Below are positions 50,383 through 60,680 of a stretch of 64,000 nt of DNA, piece after piece. The stretch is taken from positions 269,155 to 333,154 of the forward strand of contig JTDE01000208.1 of the NCBI GenBank assembly GCA_014338405.1, given 5' to 3'. The stretch comes from Paragonimus skrjabini miyazakii (taxonomy: Eukaryota > Platyhelminthes > Trematoda > Plagiorchiida > Troglotrematidae). Numbering within the stretch: position 1 is the first letter of the stretch; each line of letters starts with the position of its first letter. A program made the position numbers and the translations under genes. The notes under the pieces were generated by a model. That model saw only the letters and a list, made by a program, of their open reading frames with translations. It did no database searches and was not told where the DNA came from.

Positions 50383-51585
50383 ATGAGAGTATGGCGCAAA
50401 CAATCTGATAACCCACTAAACTGTCCTGCTACAATTGACTGGGTGATCCTGAAAAGCCTGCCGCAACAGGCCATCAAATCTTCATTTACTCTCGCCCTGA
50501 ATTTGATAGGGATGCAGAGAGCAACTGGACAACTGTGCAATGGAAAAGTTGCGGGGGAGGATGGATTTCCTGGTGAAATTCTGAAGAATGGCAAACCGGC
50601 GTTGGAACGCGTTTTGTTTCAGTTGGATCACTTCATCTGGGAGTAGGTAACAACACCACAAGAGTTCAAACATGCTGTGATATTACCTTTGTTTAAAAGT
50701 AGCAGTAGTAAGCAGTGCCACGACAGCTACCAGAGCACTAGTCTTTTAAGCTGCGCAAGCAAGGCGCTTGCAAGAATCTTCCCGAACCAACTGAATGCGG
50801 ACGCTCTGGAAGCCAATGATCCTGAGCAGCAGTGTGGATTCCAGGCGAGTCGGAGTGGGATCGACCTGGTGTTTGCTGCTCGACAGATTCAGCAGAAGTA
50901 CCGGGAATGCAACCAGCACCTGTATACCCTCTTCGTAGACTTCACCAACGCCCGTGATTCTATGAGCCGCGAGGCGTTATGGACGGTGCTTGGTAAGTTT
51001 GGATGTCCAGGTTAGTTCGTCAATTTGATTAGATTACTGCATGTGGGCATGAGGGCGAAAGTACAATCCTGTGGATCTACCTCTGGAAATTATGACATTG
51101 TCACTGGCGTGAAGCAGGGTTGTGTGCTAGTCCCAGCCATATTTAGTTTATATTTGACTGCCATGATAACAGTTGCTTTTCAGGACTCTGGGGAGGACGG
51201 TGTTGAGGTTGAATACTGGACGGATGGGCGCTTGCTGAGTATTCGACGCTTCGGCGACCCGATCCGGCTACATACCCCAATTATGTGCATACTTTCATTA
51301 GCAGATGACAGCGAACTGTTCGCGAACAATGAGGGTGGGCTACGGGGACTGACCACAGCCTTCACGACCGCAGCACTCAAGTTTGGATTAGATATCAGTA
51401 CAGCTAAGACATTTTCTACATTTCAATCTTCTCCCGACAGAGGTGCTCTTCATGCACGTGCGCTTGAAATTCACATCAATGGAGGCATTGTCAACAGCTG
51501 CATGGAGTTCTGCTACTTGGGTAGTAAACTGCCGACAGATTTGTCCGCAGACAGCAAATTAACGAGCCCGTGTGGCAAAGACTAG
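50383..51585 (+). pseudogene. LINE reverse transcriptase, two in-frame stops
   Basis: One frame runs through the domain, interrupted by TAG at 50644-50646 and TAG at 51013-51015. Visible in order: GKVAGEDGFPGEILKNG (RT region 0/1), SYQSTSLLSCASKALARI (the NYRPISLL-like box, degenerate), EQQCGFQASRSGID, motif A region LYTLFVDFTNARDSMSREALW, TGVKQGCVLVPAIFSL (motif B), and LSLADDSELFANN (motif C, normally FADD). The catalytic aspartates remain, but AFD has become ARD and F of FADD has become L. These changes plus the stops show a dead copy. It then frameshifts into the C-terminal remnant. Confidence 0.9.
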
Positions 51586-51826
51586 TGCTGACCCCGGACG
51601 TTTTGATAGACGTCTCTGGAAGAACCACAGCCTGGAAGTGGCCACTTAGCTTTATAATTACCGCACAATTGCACTGTATATGTTACTGCACGGCAGTGAA
51701 ACCTGGAAGTGGTATCAGCGGAACGCGCGCTAGTTGAGAAATTTCCATTTGCAACGTCCAACACGCATCTCGGGTAGTCGGTGGTCGGGCTTGGTTTAGA
51801 ACACTGAGGTACTGCGGCAAACGCAA

Positions 51827-51990
51827 ATGAGCGGGATTGAAGCCATGCTGATGTTGAGTCAGTTTCGTTGGCTAGGTCACGTTCGTCGGATGGGCAATGA
51901 CCGGATTTCAAAGCACCTATTTTACAGACAAGTGAAATCATGTGATGGAAATCCTGGTGGTCAGCAACTGTGATACAAGACTGTCATCCA
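51827..51990 (+). pseudogene. LINE C-terminal remnant
   Basis: In a frame one step off the RT frame, the sequence reads SGIEAMLMLSQFRWLGHVRR then MGNDRISKHLFYRQVK. The block W-L-G-H-V-x-R-M ... R-x-x-K is the conserved C-terminal signature of this LINE type. At least one frameshift separates it from the RT. Confidence 0.85.
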
Positions 51991-52529
51991 GGCAGGTCTT
52001 CCACTTTCTAACATTGAATTTAGGTTTTTGAATGACTTAGCGTTGAAGCGGACGGTCTGAAGAAATATGATACGGACGGGCGCCCGCATTTTCAATGAGC
52101 AATTAGTGCATGGTTTCAGAGTGAGGTGCGCGATACGCAAGAGAACCGTCTGTATCATAGATGGCACCATATGGCTGTATGACCATATGGCGTTGCGATG
52201 TGTGAGGTCGTGAATGCGCTGGCCGTCTTGGATTAGTAGATCACCGACGTACTCACGGTACACCGTCAACCAACAGACAACGAGTACGTTAGGGTTTTCT
52301 TGTTCGCATTGACCAACGACCATCGTCGTTTGGCAACTCACCCGCTCCTGTTTTCAGGAACCTGAGTGTATGTCGTCTTCTACCTTTTCTTTTCTTCAGT
52401 TTTGTTGGTGTATCGTGTGGTGAATAGTTTGTCTGTTTTCTCTCAGCTGAACCTAGAATTTTGTTTTTCCTCCCATTCTCTAAAGAGTGCACTAACATGT
52501 ACTTTTATACTGAACTACTTCTTAAATTA

Positions 52530-52620
52530 AATTTTCATGATTTTTCTTCCCAGTTTAGACCATATCATGAGAATCTCTCTCTGGCTGTTTCCCGAGAGAT
52601 AAGGGTTTCCTTTTCGTGTC
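52530..52620 (+). repeat. Repeat C, copy 2
   Basis: Plus-strand TTTTTCTTCCCAGTTTAG, a 12-base diverged part and GAATCTCTCT, matching the minus-strand copy at 29150-29265, with weaker similarity (GTTT, TTTTC) continuing 3'. Confidence 0.6.
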
Positions 52621-52639
52621 AGTCAATCACTTGGCTAAC

Positions 52640-54072
52640 CAGCATTGGCCGGTAGGACACAAAAGCCCTGCTCACACGCCTCCTGGTCTTACTTCTTCGG
52701 GTTAACACTGGATACGTGATGTGGGAGTGGAACCACAAATGGAGCAACGCAAGTAACTTGTGGTGATGATTAAGTGCAGGCGTCCCTTGGCCTTAGTCAC
52801 TGTGACACGCTAATTCAAAACGAATTCCGCCAGCCCTTCGACAAACAGCAAGGGTTACTCTACGGCTTGTGTTTATCTATATGTTCAAGTGACTAACACT
52901 CATCAGACTTGTCTGCACAATGTTTTATTAGTCTTTTTCACTTTCCTTAGTATATTTTATGAGTCTTCACAGGAAAACTAGGAATTGGCCAACTAACAAG
53001 ACTTGAAGATGATATGCCGTTTTATATACACTACTTCTTTTGCCGTTTACCTTGTCCATGTATCTGAGACTACAACGTTTTCACAGACTGGTGAGGATGT
53101 GCGGCTAAGTCGCACCGAGTACACATAATTCAAGTGTGGTAAATTGGTTTGGCGAATTCTAGTTGATTGACCAATATTATTTATGTCATTTTGTTGTCAG
53201 TATGCTGACGGTGTCTGTGCTTCTAATTTGAATACGCCGGTAACGAACTTATAAAATGCCCATTTGATAATATCCATCCATTTTTGTTAGTCCTCCCAGA
53301 ATGGGAAGCTAATGGACTGTTTCACTTCCAAGACGTAACTCTGAAGAAATGAATTGGGTTTCATAGAGTAATATGTTTACAGTGAACTCATTAGCTTACA
53401 AACTTTCACAGGTTTGTTTATCACACACAAATAAAAATCACACTAGGTCTTACGATAACAACATGAGGAATATGTCTTTACAAAACATTAAAAGACGAAC
53501 CAACCACTTTTGTATGAAATGGTCGTCCGTCAATGGAGCATTCCGTTAATCAAAGAATTAAGAAAAATACACCGTTTACAACCTATGGTAATGAACTTGA
53601 CAAGACAGTAGTACGATTATCATTGCGTCTTTTGAATTCATCCATAAGTAGACAGTGATTTCCGGTTTCGAGCTTTACACATGCTATATCCACCAGTTCA
53701 GCATCGTTGTGAAATCTGTTTTGTTTTGTATAGACACGATCTTACGTCATGATCTCACACGTAGTCACACAAATGATTAGCGTTTTGTGACGTATTACTT
53801 TAGGCTCCTGATTTCAGCTCTTGTGGCTAACAAAGTCTATAATTTAGTTTTGCGTCTCATAGATAGTAGTTGACACATTTGTTGGTTATTATGGCCAGTT
53901 TAGGGATGAGTGAAGCCGGTAGTTTGTCATTCTGCCAAAAAGTGAAATATTAATAACTGATCCTTTCTACAAACTGAGCCAATCACTATTAAAACTACTG
54001 CTAACCACGTTAATTACTGATCACTATGGTCTTTAACAACATAGGCAAACATCCAACTGGATTTGCACTGAC
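52640..54072. other. No gene recognised
   Basis: A GC-richer part at about 52660-52870 may be the end of a repeat. The rest is AT-rich without recognisable features. It is presumed intron of the PTB gene on the minus strand. Confidence 0.4.
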
Positions 54073-54344
54073 CTTGCTTTTCCGGTCAAGCACCTTAAAT
54101 TCCGCCAGATGAAGCTTGATGGTAACTCGTTTCTTTCCTGCTTTCGAATTCAATAAGCAGGCTTTGAGTAGCGAAAGAGCGGTTTCGCAAACCATATCCC
54201 CCTTCGGATCTCGAACTTGTAGTTTTCCAAACAGCTTCGCAGCAAACGACATTGTGACAGAATGGGATGCACCTTCTGACTCCCCGTAGTTGGATTTTTG
54301 CGGAAAAACGCCATTCTTTTTTTCCATTTGAACTCTTTCTGTCA
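54073..54344 (-). CDS. PTB-domain exon of a Disabled/Numb/LDLRAP1-like adaptor
   Basis: The minus-strand exon runs from an acceptor (GATATTTCATTTAG, exon first base 54344; alternative GACAG, 54338) to a donor AAG|GTCAGT (54073/54072) and exits in phase 0. A polar N-terminal segment is followed by MSFAAKLFGKLQVRDPKGDM, then VCETALSLLKACL, then GKKRVTIKLHLAEFKVLDRK. This matches the first half of a phosphotyrosine-binding domain: AK(L/Y)xG strand, (V)xxxxGD turn, C/S-x-x-A-L-x-x-L-K helix, KxRVTI strand, FKVxDxK hairpin. The closest pattern by memory is Disabled. These cytoplasmic adaptors bind NPxY tails of membrane receptors for endocytosis or signalling. The second half of the domain must be in another exon, not securely found. 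The clathrin-box exon lies downstream on the same strand. Confidence 0.72.
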
Positions 54345-55763
54345 CTAAATGAAATATCATATTGACCAGAATTATTCAACGGATCAATTTGTTTTTACGA
54401 AATAAGTTTCCTAGTGGCTTTTGACTGATGCTAACCGTGACGGAAACGTTACGTAAAGTTACAAAACAATCGCAGCTGTCAACCTCTTACAAAGAAATTT
54501 TTCATTGACTTATTGGTGACATACTACAAACATAATTGTCTTACAGGTCCGGTTCAGCAGAGATAGTTCAAGTTAATCTAGCATGTTTCTGCACAGTGTC
54601 TTATTGCCTTCTCAGTTTATCTGAAACAATTACAGTGCACAGGGATTTGAGGAGTATCATTTTCTTGTGATAAAGGAAATGCCAAAATAACATGAATCGT
54701 GTTGGGTATGAGCTCATTTTATTACTGTTATAAACCCAGTCTACTGTGAAACTCAAACCACCGGCATTATTCAAATCCAACGAACAGCTGATTTTTGTTG
54801 AACAGTGTTCTGTTATAAACTCTCTCGTACAGAAAATCAGGCACCTGGTCAGTACCCATGAGGTAAACACAATTACTGGATACATTCAGGGATTACTTGA
54901 TTAGTAGCAGTGTTATGTATGTATAATAGCACATTGCCAATAAACACCGTTGTAAATAATGGTTTGCAGCTTTACGGTTCGTTCACATTCCCATGACGTA
55001 GAAAGAATAGGCTACTAACTACAGAAGTCTCTAACTCTCAACATTTCAATGAATTTTTACTTGGGCGATAATGGAAAGCAAAGTGGACATGGCTTCTCAG
55101 ACAAAGAAAAGTATATTACTGTGTGGGCATGCTAAACGCAGGTATTGGTTGATGTTTTCAATATGCGAAGTTCAAGAGTTAATCATCTGCACCTGGGATA
55201 TGTGTCAGCCAAAGTTGTAATTAAGTCTACTTGTCCCTCGTAAAAAAGAACTTGCATGTAGGCGGCTACAAGCCGTGTTTAAGCACCTTCGAGTGTAACA
55301 AGGCTATTCAAACTCTATGCAGTTACTACATGAAAAACGCGTAAAAATAAATTCCATTTAAGACCTTCCGATTTTTAAGAAAGCGCAATGACTACTCTTT
55401 TTCGTAATTCGTACATAAATGTCTTGTTGTTCAACCAATATGAACTACAAGAGCCTATTAGAAAATAACCATAGTTTTAGCCGGTTTTCAATGATTTATT
55501 GAGAGGTCCTACATCTTATTCAGTCAGTACTGTGCACAAAAAGCCGTACAAGTCAATTTAATTTTAAACAGTTTGTAACCCTTCACTGATTTTCAAAAAG
55601 GTTTAGTAATAATCACAGCTAGATAAGAAAAAATAGTAAACAAAACAGCTAGAGTTTACAAGAAAAAAGCCAGTATTCATATACCATCCGAGGGTGATAC
55701 AGCTGGGTTGCAGATTGAGTCAGGATTCGTCGATAAAAAAAAAACGTATACTAGAGTTAACAG
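54345..55763. other. No gene recognised; presumed upstream intron or 5' flank of the PTB gene
   Basis: A short ATCGCAGCTGTC match to SINE-A at 54468-54480 is too short to call. Nothing else recognisable. Confidence 0.4.
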
Positions 55764-56080
55764 GACAGTTACTGTGTCTCCATTTCGAGACGATCGGGCA
55801 ACCTGATCATTACTCACAAGCGAAAGTGGTTGACCGTTCACATACGATAATTTGGTCGTGCCTAACGTGAGGTCAATGGCGCAGTGGTAAACACGGTTGC
55901 CTCATGAACAGAGTGGCCGTGGTTCAAGTCCCGGCAGTGGCGATGATATGCACTACTGACGAGCTCTAATGAGATCGAAACTCAAGTCAAGTGCTTGTTT
56001 TCGAAAGGGGCCGACTGGAAAGTCTATGGGAATGCGACAGCTGCGATCAGTTGTGGGTGATGTTCAAATTGAAATAAACC
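55764..56080 (+). repeat. SINE-A reference copy A8 (complete)
   Basis: The most complete copy, about 317 bp. It has a 5' extension of about 107 bases, a tRNA-like part (about 55871-55942), a body, and a 3' end AAATTGAAATAAACC. Box A TGGCGCAGTGG (55877-55887) and box B GGTTCAAGTCC (55921-55931) match the tRNA consensus. The sequence between includes CTCATGA where the anticodon loop would be. This and the TGGCGCAGT box A resemble elongator tRNA-Met (CAT). Unlike a standard SINE, the tRNA part does not form the 5' end, and the extension is shared by copies A2, A3, A4 and A7. High similarity to A7 suggests recent activity. Confidence 0.9.
55877..55931 (+). promoter_or_regulatory. Internal RNA polymerase III promoter of SINE-A (boxes A and B)
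   Basis: Box A TGGCGCAGTGG at 55877-55887 and box B GGTTCAAGTCC at 55921-55931, spaced as in a tRNA gene. Transcription would start near 55870 by the usual rule, which would not include the 107-base 5' extension. Confidence 0.7.
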
Positions 56081-59000
56081 AAATCCCCGACTATTCATCA
56101 GTAGTATAATATAACTTCAATATGTAAACGAAAACGTCAAACAATCAAGTCACAGTCATTATTACGAATTCCTTGCCATTCATGTTTAATTAACCCTTTT
56201 GGTTTCACGCTTCGAATACTTACCGGTAAATGAGCTTAAGAAAAAAGCACCAAGTAGTTCATAGATAAACTTATGGATAGAGTGTAGTGATGGAGCGTTT
56301 GGCAAGCCTGTTAAGCTTAATATCAATCTACGGTGCTTTTGGAGTGACATAAACAATTTTCCATGTGTCTATTGAAACTGATTTCTTAAGAACGCGTTCG
56401 TTATGAAAGGTTTTGCACTGTTGAAGTCCTTTTTGTGAAATAAACCGTTTACGCTTGCTGTGGATGAAGAAGTTAATGAAGTAAATGACAGACTGCTACA
56501 TGTTTACTCGTCGAGCATTGAAACTATGTCCTGATAAATCTAAATAATCAATGATTCTTGTATTCAGTTTACTCAGCTTCAGTGTTCACAGATGAAAAGC
56601 AATATCTCATCGCTTTTCCAAAGACTGAAATATTCATATTGAAGTCTGAAAATGAGGCAGACCGTGTTACGTAGATCTTTATGTATAATAATTAACTTTT
56701 GCCACTTCTCGGAGAAAATTATTAATTACCGGGCTTCTGGGGACATGAGACTGACGTCCTCAAAATTGCTTTTTTTCGGTCTCCATAGTTGTTAATTTTG
56801 TGTTTCTGCAGTTCACGATTCCATACTTTCCTAGCCTATATTGTTCGTTAGGATCTTCAATGTTCATCTATCAGCAATGTAGCATCAATGACGCCAATTT
56901 GCACTCAACGGACTCATTTTTACTTTGAGTAGACCTCAGATTTACCTGTCAGTACACTCAACCTAAGGATTCGGCTACGAAGGATGAATGCCAAGAGAAT
57001 TCGAACTTACTAGTATGACAAAACCGTGGCAAAAACTTAACTCGATTAAAAGGCTTCCATCAGCATTGTTTGTAGCTGTAGGCGGCTCGACTTCGTTGGC
57101 TCAGTCAAGTGAACTGGAGCATGCTATTCATGATTTGCCTGCTTTTATTGAAGTGAATCTATCACATCGCGTCATACTTATCTCACATCCTCCGCCTCCA
57201 CGTAGCGTTTCCGATCAGCCGACTGATGCCAAAAGTATGCTAATGAATATCTGTCTGTCGGCCATGGTCTTCTTTGGACCTGAAAATCTAACATTCATGG
57301 CGTACTACTGGGTTCTTTGATTCTTCGCACCAGTATTCTCGTGTTGTAAACGATCTAGCTCACATTGTTTAGCCGGCTTGGACACAAAAGGGGCACAGTG
57401 CTTGCATTTTGTGTACGCGCCCCAGCTTCTATCGATCGCCAAGTGTCTTTTGCTGATTACGGAATTGCGTAGAAACGTGCGTCTCTGACAATATATTCCG
57501 AGTGTGATATACTATTGGACAATGAAACGAAGTAGTCGGTACAAATTCATCCCCAAAATAACAAAAGGATATCAATACTTGTCGCTACTTTATCTGTTGG
57601 AATACATTCAAAGCACCAAGCTCACTTAGTAGAAGGTTTTATATATCCGTGCTCTTTGAGCTCATTCTTTGGCGTCGACCCATTAGACGTTTTGAGGGAT
57701 TTAGGCCATGTTATCCGGAGGGTCAAGATAGACAGTCATGGTTGTTGAAATACCGTTAGACAACCAGAGCGCATTCAAAAGTTACATCGATGCGCCGGAA
57801 AATTATCATTCGCGAATGTCAGTTAATGAGGTGAGTATGCTTGCTAAGTAACTAATCCACCGTGGCACCCTCGAAGCACCGCTGCATCACTCAACATGGA
57901 CGTACTTGTCAAGGCCATGTATTCGTTCATTCCGTTTTAGGCGTTATACTAGCAGTGAACCCATGTATCTGTAACATTTCCCCCAAAGTTTCGGACTGAA
58001 ATAGGAAAGCGATAATGAGGCCAAACCATTCTCGGTCGAACATCTTACGGGTCTGTTACAATTGCACAGATTTAATGGGTATATTAGCTATCAGCTAGCT
58101 GCTAGTGATCTCCCGTAATTTGCTAACGTCCTAATGGTCACAACACATTTCCTCCGCGTATGCCCAGTGATTTTATTATACAAAAAGTGCATCCACTGGC
58201 TTTCTAGATTTCAATAGCTTGCTAAATTGGCTGATTTGTTTTGATCTAAACGACTAGCCTTTTCGATTGTGTTCAATAGAACCGATTAACTAATGAAGAA
58301 ATAAGAAGTGTTCGACAAAGTTTATGTAGTAGAATAAATGTTGGCAACAGTGGATTGTGTTATTCATTCTGATAGAGTGGACAGTCAACGGTTGCACGAG
58401 GTTCATTGAGTCCCAAGTCGTGCATTTTATTAGCTGGCCCGAATCGGAGACCCCTGCAAACTGCCCTTCCCCATTATGTCTATGCAGCCACGTAAACAAT
58501 TCCAAGTAATGCTGACTGGTATTAGATGGTCAGTGTAAAATGTCAGCGTCTGCCAAGTTTTATCTTTTCAATTTGTTGCCAAGGAATATTTCTTCTACAT
58601 TTTGGATAAATATGAAGATATAACTTCATCAATTAAATTATACGATATTCATTTTTACGAGCTTACATTTCACAGAGTTTTCAACGCTTCATCTCAGTAA
58701 AAATTTGAAACTACGTCGAATCTAGCCAGATTTCTGTGACATCTATGTGCTCAAGTCTTTTTTTAACAAAAATGCTTACCCGTCTGATGCAGAACAAATA
58801 TTTAACATACAGTTGATAGAACCAATACACAATTTATTATACAATATTGAATATCATCTGAGGGTAAATCAATACTGCAAAACATGATAAACTAGAAAAA
58901 CAAGCAGTTCATTCAGCATTTGAACCAAGAGGTATGTAGAGTAGTGAAAAAAAGTAAACAGATCACCACTGAATAAAAGAAAGAATGGCGGATGTACCGG

Positions 59001-60513
59001 CGTAAACAGAGCACTATGGAAAACAGTTTGTTCTCGCTGATTTGGTGTGTTGTCCATAATGCAAATGAGCGTTTGTTCGTCGAATCATCAATTACCATTC
59101 TCGTGCTCACTAAAACTGTGGTTGGTAGTCGGACTAAGATGACGGAATGTGACTGAGAAAAATGTCACAGGTAGAAGTGTTCTTTTACTAAACAGATGCG
59201 TGCACAAAATCCTACCATTTGCAGACTGTTCAATCTAAGTAGTTTTTATCTCTGCGTTGCAAGCCCTTGACATTGAAATCTGGAGATCTAGGGTCACAAG
59301 CGATAAAATCGAACCTAAGGAATACAAATACCTAAGAGATTTCCCTGTACCAGATATCAGTTTTACGAAAACATAGATACATTATAAAGGTGGTGAGCGC
59401 TGACTAAATGCTGTTCAACAAACTAGTCTCACACAAAATCTAATGCACTCACACCACATCTAATTAGTGGTTGTTAACTCTCTTGTCGTTAACTGTATAC
59501 TGGACTAAAAGATGTTAGTATTACTTTCACACACTGTGGGTTATCTTAACAGTAATGGTTTTACCTGTCGCCAATATAAACAGCGCCGTTCAGTAGGTCG
59601 TGAGTTCTATGTTCATTATTTCTCAGTGTGCGCACACGGTAGCAACTATAAAAAAATATTACAATATGATAACGATAAATTCGCTTTTTGAGTCAGCACT
59701 GGCCTACTGCATGTTTATTTTGGCAACCCGTTTCATAAAGACTACCTGACATCAAACAGAAAACTACCGTGGTTTTAGCTTTTCACTTAGTTATTCTGGT
59801 CTAAACCTTTTGTCTAGTATTAGAGACTTGAAAATCGGTTAAATGATTCCACTTATTGGTCCAAAAGCTTTCTAAATAATTTTTAGTTATTTCACTTACC
59901 AGGGAAACTGCGATAAATAATTATTGAGCCACCCGTACTTTCATATAGTCTTGGTTGGTTTTTTAACAAGATCGGAGTAGCTCAGTAGTTACAGCGCCCG
60001 TCCACGAATCTACCGGTTGCTTTCTGTGTAAGTTTTATGTAAGCTTCAGCATCCTCACTATAGCTAGCTCAGGTAAGATCTCGTGCGTAACAAGACGATG
60101 AACATCTTTTGGTGCATAATCTGGTACCTTAAATGCATCTCCCAGAAAGTACAGGTTTTGCAGAGGCGCTGAGAAACAATATAAAATTAACGTACTTTCA
60201 ATACCTAAACATTATTAAAAGTACAAGGATGAGAGAACCTGAAATTGGGTACGAAGGACTGTTTCCACCAAAGTGAGCAACAGAACTTAGAGTTAATATC
60301 CTAGGGGTCCATTACAACACATCGCTCTTTCCATGAGCAGTCCTTTAAGGACAGACATGAATTTCTGCGTCAAGCACATATTTAGACATCCTTAAACACC
60401 TCTGGGAATGTAAATGGATCGAGTTTTCTCAATAAAAAACAGTACTAGTTTTTAGAACCAGGTGCAAGTTAGTTACTCACTAATTGCCCGGAGGATCGAA
60501 GAAGGAGGTACAG
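56081..60513. other. No confirmed gene
   Basis: No recognisable homology. The plus-strand frame at 56988-57320 (110 codons) has no identifiable domain. A tRNA-like box A (GTAGCTCAGTAG, 59977-59988) lacks a box B and is not called. Confidence 0.4.
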
Positions 60514-60680
60514 TTGGTTGTAAATAATTTTTACACCCAGCTTCGGCAAATCATAAACTTATCTGCACGGAACGCAGGAAACTGGTTTGAGGTTTGTTTA
60601 ACAGATCTAACAAAAAATATGGTTCACTATAGTTTTGTTTTCCCGACCACTTCTACAACGGACCTGTCCCGATGGATTTA
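60514..60680 (+). CDS. Possible internal exon, perhaps PH-like fold
   Basis: After a TACAG acceptor (weak pyrimidine tract) the plus strand is open to a consensus donor TTTA|GTGAGT at 60680/60681. It encodes FYTQLRQIINLSARNAGNWF and, near the end, YSFVFPTTSTTDLSRWI. The latter resembles the final strand and Trp-containing helix of PH domains (F.F...s..d...W). The match is generic and the upstream acceptor poor, so this is a weak candidate. The strand is opposite to the PTB exon. Confidence 0.22.

Larger units (their letters stand above)
49600..52060 (+). mobile_element. Degenerate LINE (non-LTR retrotransposon), 5' endonuclease not found
   Basis: A plus-strand non-LTR element of the widespread flatworm/invertebrate type with GVKQGCVL and WLGHVRRM signatures. 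The probable 5' untranslated region begins near 49600 (GC-richer). A linker-like remnant (EEKRMTFRSTRRQMAERV) lies around 50155-50240, the reverse transcriptase at 50383-51585, and a C-terminal remnant at 51827-51990. The apurinic-type endonuclease expected at the N-terminus is not visible, so this copy is internally deleted or decayed there. The clade is uncertain. The 3' end is undefined; GC-richer sequence continues to about 52340. Confidence 0.85.

Noticed and set aside
54463..54485. ATCGCAGCTGTC match to SINE-A
   Set aside because: Twelve bases only; flanks do not align.
59970..60015. tRNA-like box A GTAGCTCAGTAGTTACAGCG
   Set aside because: No box B or cloverleaf follows, so it is not a tRNA gene and too short to call a SINE.
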